Source: Nocardiopsis suaedae (GTDB lineage Bacteria; Actinomycetota; Actinomycetes; Streptosporangiales; Streptosporangiaceae). Taken from it: a stretch of DNA of 64,000 nt. The position numbers were made by a program, and so were the translations under genes. The DNA lies in the NCBI RefSeq assembly GCF_027706745.1, contig NZ_JAQFWP010000003.1, positions 149,618 to 213,617 of the forward strand. The letters are read 5' to 3'. Below, piece by piece: positions 62,866-64,000 of this stretch (position 1 is its first letter; every line of letters starts with the position of its first letter). The notes under the pieces were generated by a model. It saw nothing but the letters and a program-made list of their open reading frames with translations, did not search any database and was not told the DNA's origin.

Positions 62866-63546
62866 ATGCGCAGCCGACAGACCACGGTCCTCGCACTCGC
62901 CGCCACGGCCACCGCCACGGCCCTGGCTGTGACCGTCACATCCGCACCACCCGCCACAGCCGAGCAGGCGGATGAGCGAACTTTCGGCGAACCGTGGGCG
63001 GACCTGGTCGTGGTGGCCCCGGAGCGGCTGCCCGGCGGGGCGAAGGGGTTCATGGTCGGGCACCCGGACATCGAAGAGGTGCTGGTGGCCGAGGTGCGCG
63101 AGGTTCCAGTGGCGTCTGTGGCGGGCGGGCCTATGGCGGGTGGACCGGTGGTGGGCGAGCGGGCCCGTGTCCTCGCCGCCGACCCGGACGAGCTGGCCGG
63201 TTTCCAGCGCGTGTTTGAGGAGGAGCGTGAGCAGGGGGCGTGGGGCGATCTGAGGGAGGGGGCCCTCGTCCCGGCACCGGGGTCAGAGGGGGCGTTCCCG
63301 GACGAAAGCGCGCGCGTAGGCCCCCTCGGCACCTTCAAGGTGGCCGATCCTGCCCACCCACCCGTCCCCGACCTGGACGCCGTCGTCCCTGCGGAGGCGG
63401 CGGACGAGTCCGACGCAGGCCGGACGAACGCGGCCTTGGTGTCAGCGAGGTGGGCGGACCTGGAGGATTTGCGGAGGGAAATCCTGGAGCACCTGCCGCG
63501 CGGTTCGACAGTTTCGACAGTGGGGCCGGTGACCGCCGAAAGCTAG
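62866..63546 (+). CDS. secreted hypothetical protein
   Basis: 226 residues from ATG 62866 (alternative upstream ATGs at 62773 and 62785 lack support). Residues 1-31 form a signal peptide (MRSRQTTVLALAATATATAL, cleavage after PPATA). The mature part is acidic, with several Glu/Asp-Ala stretches and no recognised domain. There are no Cys residues after the signal peptide, so it is not a lipoprotein. Repeated short segments such as MAGGPVVGER suggest low sequence constraint. The function is unknown. The last codons meet the DUF397 remnant on the opposite strand within 3 bp. Confidence 0.65.
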   Translation: MRSRQTTVLALAATATATALAVTVTSAPPATAEQADERTFGEPWADLVVVAPERLPGGAKGFMVGHPDIEEVLVAEVREVPVASVAGGPMAGGPVVGERARVLAADPDELAGFQRVFEEEREQGAWGDLREGALVPAPGSEGAFPDESARVGPLGTFKVADPAHPPVPDLDAVVPAEAADESDAGRTNAALVSARWADLEDLRREILEHLPRGSTVSTVGPVTAES

Positions 63547-63629
63547 TCGTCGGCGGTTCGCCGAGCGACCCCTCTGAGGAACGCTGCCCACTCCCGGCCC
63601 CCGCTCACGGGCCCCGGCCGTCCACCGGA
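63543..63629 (-). pseudogene. remnant of a DUF397 gene (C-terminal end)
   Basis: On the reverse strand, GREWAAFLRGVARRTADD followed by TAG at 63545-63543 is the typical DUF397 C-terminus (compare the EWRAFIDAAKRD end of the DUF397 gene at 33051). The preceding residues (RSGGRPGPVSG) fit loosely, but the N-terminal WRKSSYSG-like block is missing. Immediately upstream lies the 70-nt hairpin at 63644-63713, and a stop interrupts the frame within it. The remainder of the region to 63885 holds no gene that I can support. Confidence 0.5.
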
Positions 63630-63643
63630 CCGGTGCGTCCTTG

Positions 63644-63713
63644 CGGCGATGATCTCGACGAAAGTGCTGCCATTCCAGCGAATTTGGCAGCGCTTTCGTC
63701 GAGATCATCGCCG
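63644..63713. repeat. 70-nt near-perfect hairpin element
   Basis: The 21-nt arms 63644-63664 (beginning CGGCGATGATCTCGACG) and 63693-63713 are exact complements, and after one T-G pair a further seven base pairs (GCTGCCA/TGGCAGC) extend the stem to 29 positions around a 12-nt loop. The inner half of each arm includes GATCTCG, also present in the arms of the 30588-30661 palindrome. It has no T tract and lies in a gap beside a gene remnant, so a mobile-repeat origin is more likely than a terminator, though it could act as one. Confidence 0.6.
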
Positions 63714-63885
63714 GGTGGGGCGGCAGGGCGCCGGGGCAGGGCTGTTGGCCACCTGGCGTGGTGGAAGAACCGTTCGGGAGCAGGCGGGGTGGCCGATCGG
63801 CGACCCTCGATGGCCCCCGGGGCAGGATGCCTCGCCCCTGGGGGGGTGCTTCTCGGTTCGGTTTCTCGGATCCGGTCGGTGTGGC

Positions 63886-64000
63886 CTATACGGCCCGGGG
63901 TGGGGAGTGGTCCCCGTCCTCCCCTTCCGAATCCCCGCCCGGGGTGTGTTTTCCGGTGCGGGCGTGGTGGCGGCGGGCCCGGTAGTGGGCCTCCAGGCGG
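63886..64000 (-). CDS. C-terminal end of an unidentified protein (runs off window)
   Basis: The reverse strand reads from the right edge to a TAG at 63888-63886, giving 37 residues that begin RLEAHYRARRHHARTGKH and end with an acidic stretch and SPPRAV. Codon usage is compatible with coding. The segment is too short to assign a family. Confidence 0.35.
   Translation of the reverse strand, partial: RLEAHYRARRHHARTGKHTPGGDSEGEDGDHSPPRAV

Overview
The window is very GC-rich chromosomal DNA with tightly packed genes, GTG/TTG starts, ATGA/GTGA stop-start overlaps and long GC hairpins as terminators. This and the gene families present (WhiJ-type XRE regulator with DUF397 partner, PknG-type kinase with GlnX/GlnH, several PASTA-less transmembrane Ser/Thr kinases, narGHJI, CYP157/CYP154-like P450 pair, S4-domain Hsp15-like protein) point to a filamentous actinobacterium, probably a Nocardiopsis-like member of Streptosporangiales. 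The genus is inference; no rRNA is present. There are no CRISPR arrays, prophages or intact insertion sequences.

Layout. 1-9.6 kb: partial AIM24 gene, a secreted phosphodiester glycosidase, a transmembrane pseudokinase, an SDR oxidoreductase, an S4 RNA-binding protein, a functional transmembrane Ser/Thr kinase that is the evident paralogue of the pseudokinase, a membrane protein, and a divergent reductase/HxlR regulator pair with a clear operator. 9.6-23.8 kb: an ABC-F ATPase, tRNA-Asp, then a respiratory nitrate reductase locus (narK divergent from narGHJI, with a DUF5996 gene and a small acetyltransferase coupled to its end), a sodium:alanine symporter, an acetyltransferase and an SRPBCC protein. 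23.8-30.5 kb: a copper ATPase behind a textbook CsoR operator, a pair of overlapping P450 genes of which the first lacks the EXXR arginine, and another Ser/Thr kinase.

30.5-37.5 kb is accessory in character: a 165-bp MITE-like palindromic element, a WhiJ-like regulatory cluster (HATPase, XRE/DUF5753 regulator, DUF397), a Nudix gene cut off by a second copy of the element end, a flavodoxin-fold oxidoreductase with divergent GlxA-type regulator, and a TetR/MFS pair whose promoters look leaderless and carry twin operators. 37.5-51.4 kb: a membrane-anchored serine hydrolase, two NarL-type two-component systems, flavodoxin, acyl-CoA dehydrogenase with divergent TetR regulator, prfC, citrate synthase, an HdeD-like membrane protein, and a TetR regulator coupled to a small membrane protein.

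51.5-59.0 kb holds the most interesting locus: six collinear genes encoding a PknG-type kinase, a PP2C phosphatase, a von Willebrand A protein, an FHA protein, a GlnX-like transmembrane sensor and a GlnH-like lipoprotein. The kinase, phosphatase and FHA protein each begin with a small zinc-ribbon. In mycobacteria GlnH-GlnX-PknG sense amino acids and act on the FHA protein GarA; here the kinase, a candidate FHA target, a phosphatase and a VWA adaptor lie in one operon. It is followed by a convergent amino-acid permease, a cupin and a YqcI/YcgG protein, a GlxA-type regulator and a secreted protein. The window closes with a 70-nt near-perfect hairpin next to a DUF397 remnant and the end of an unidentified gene.
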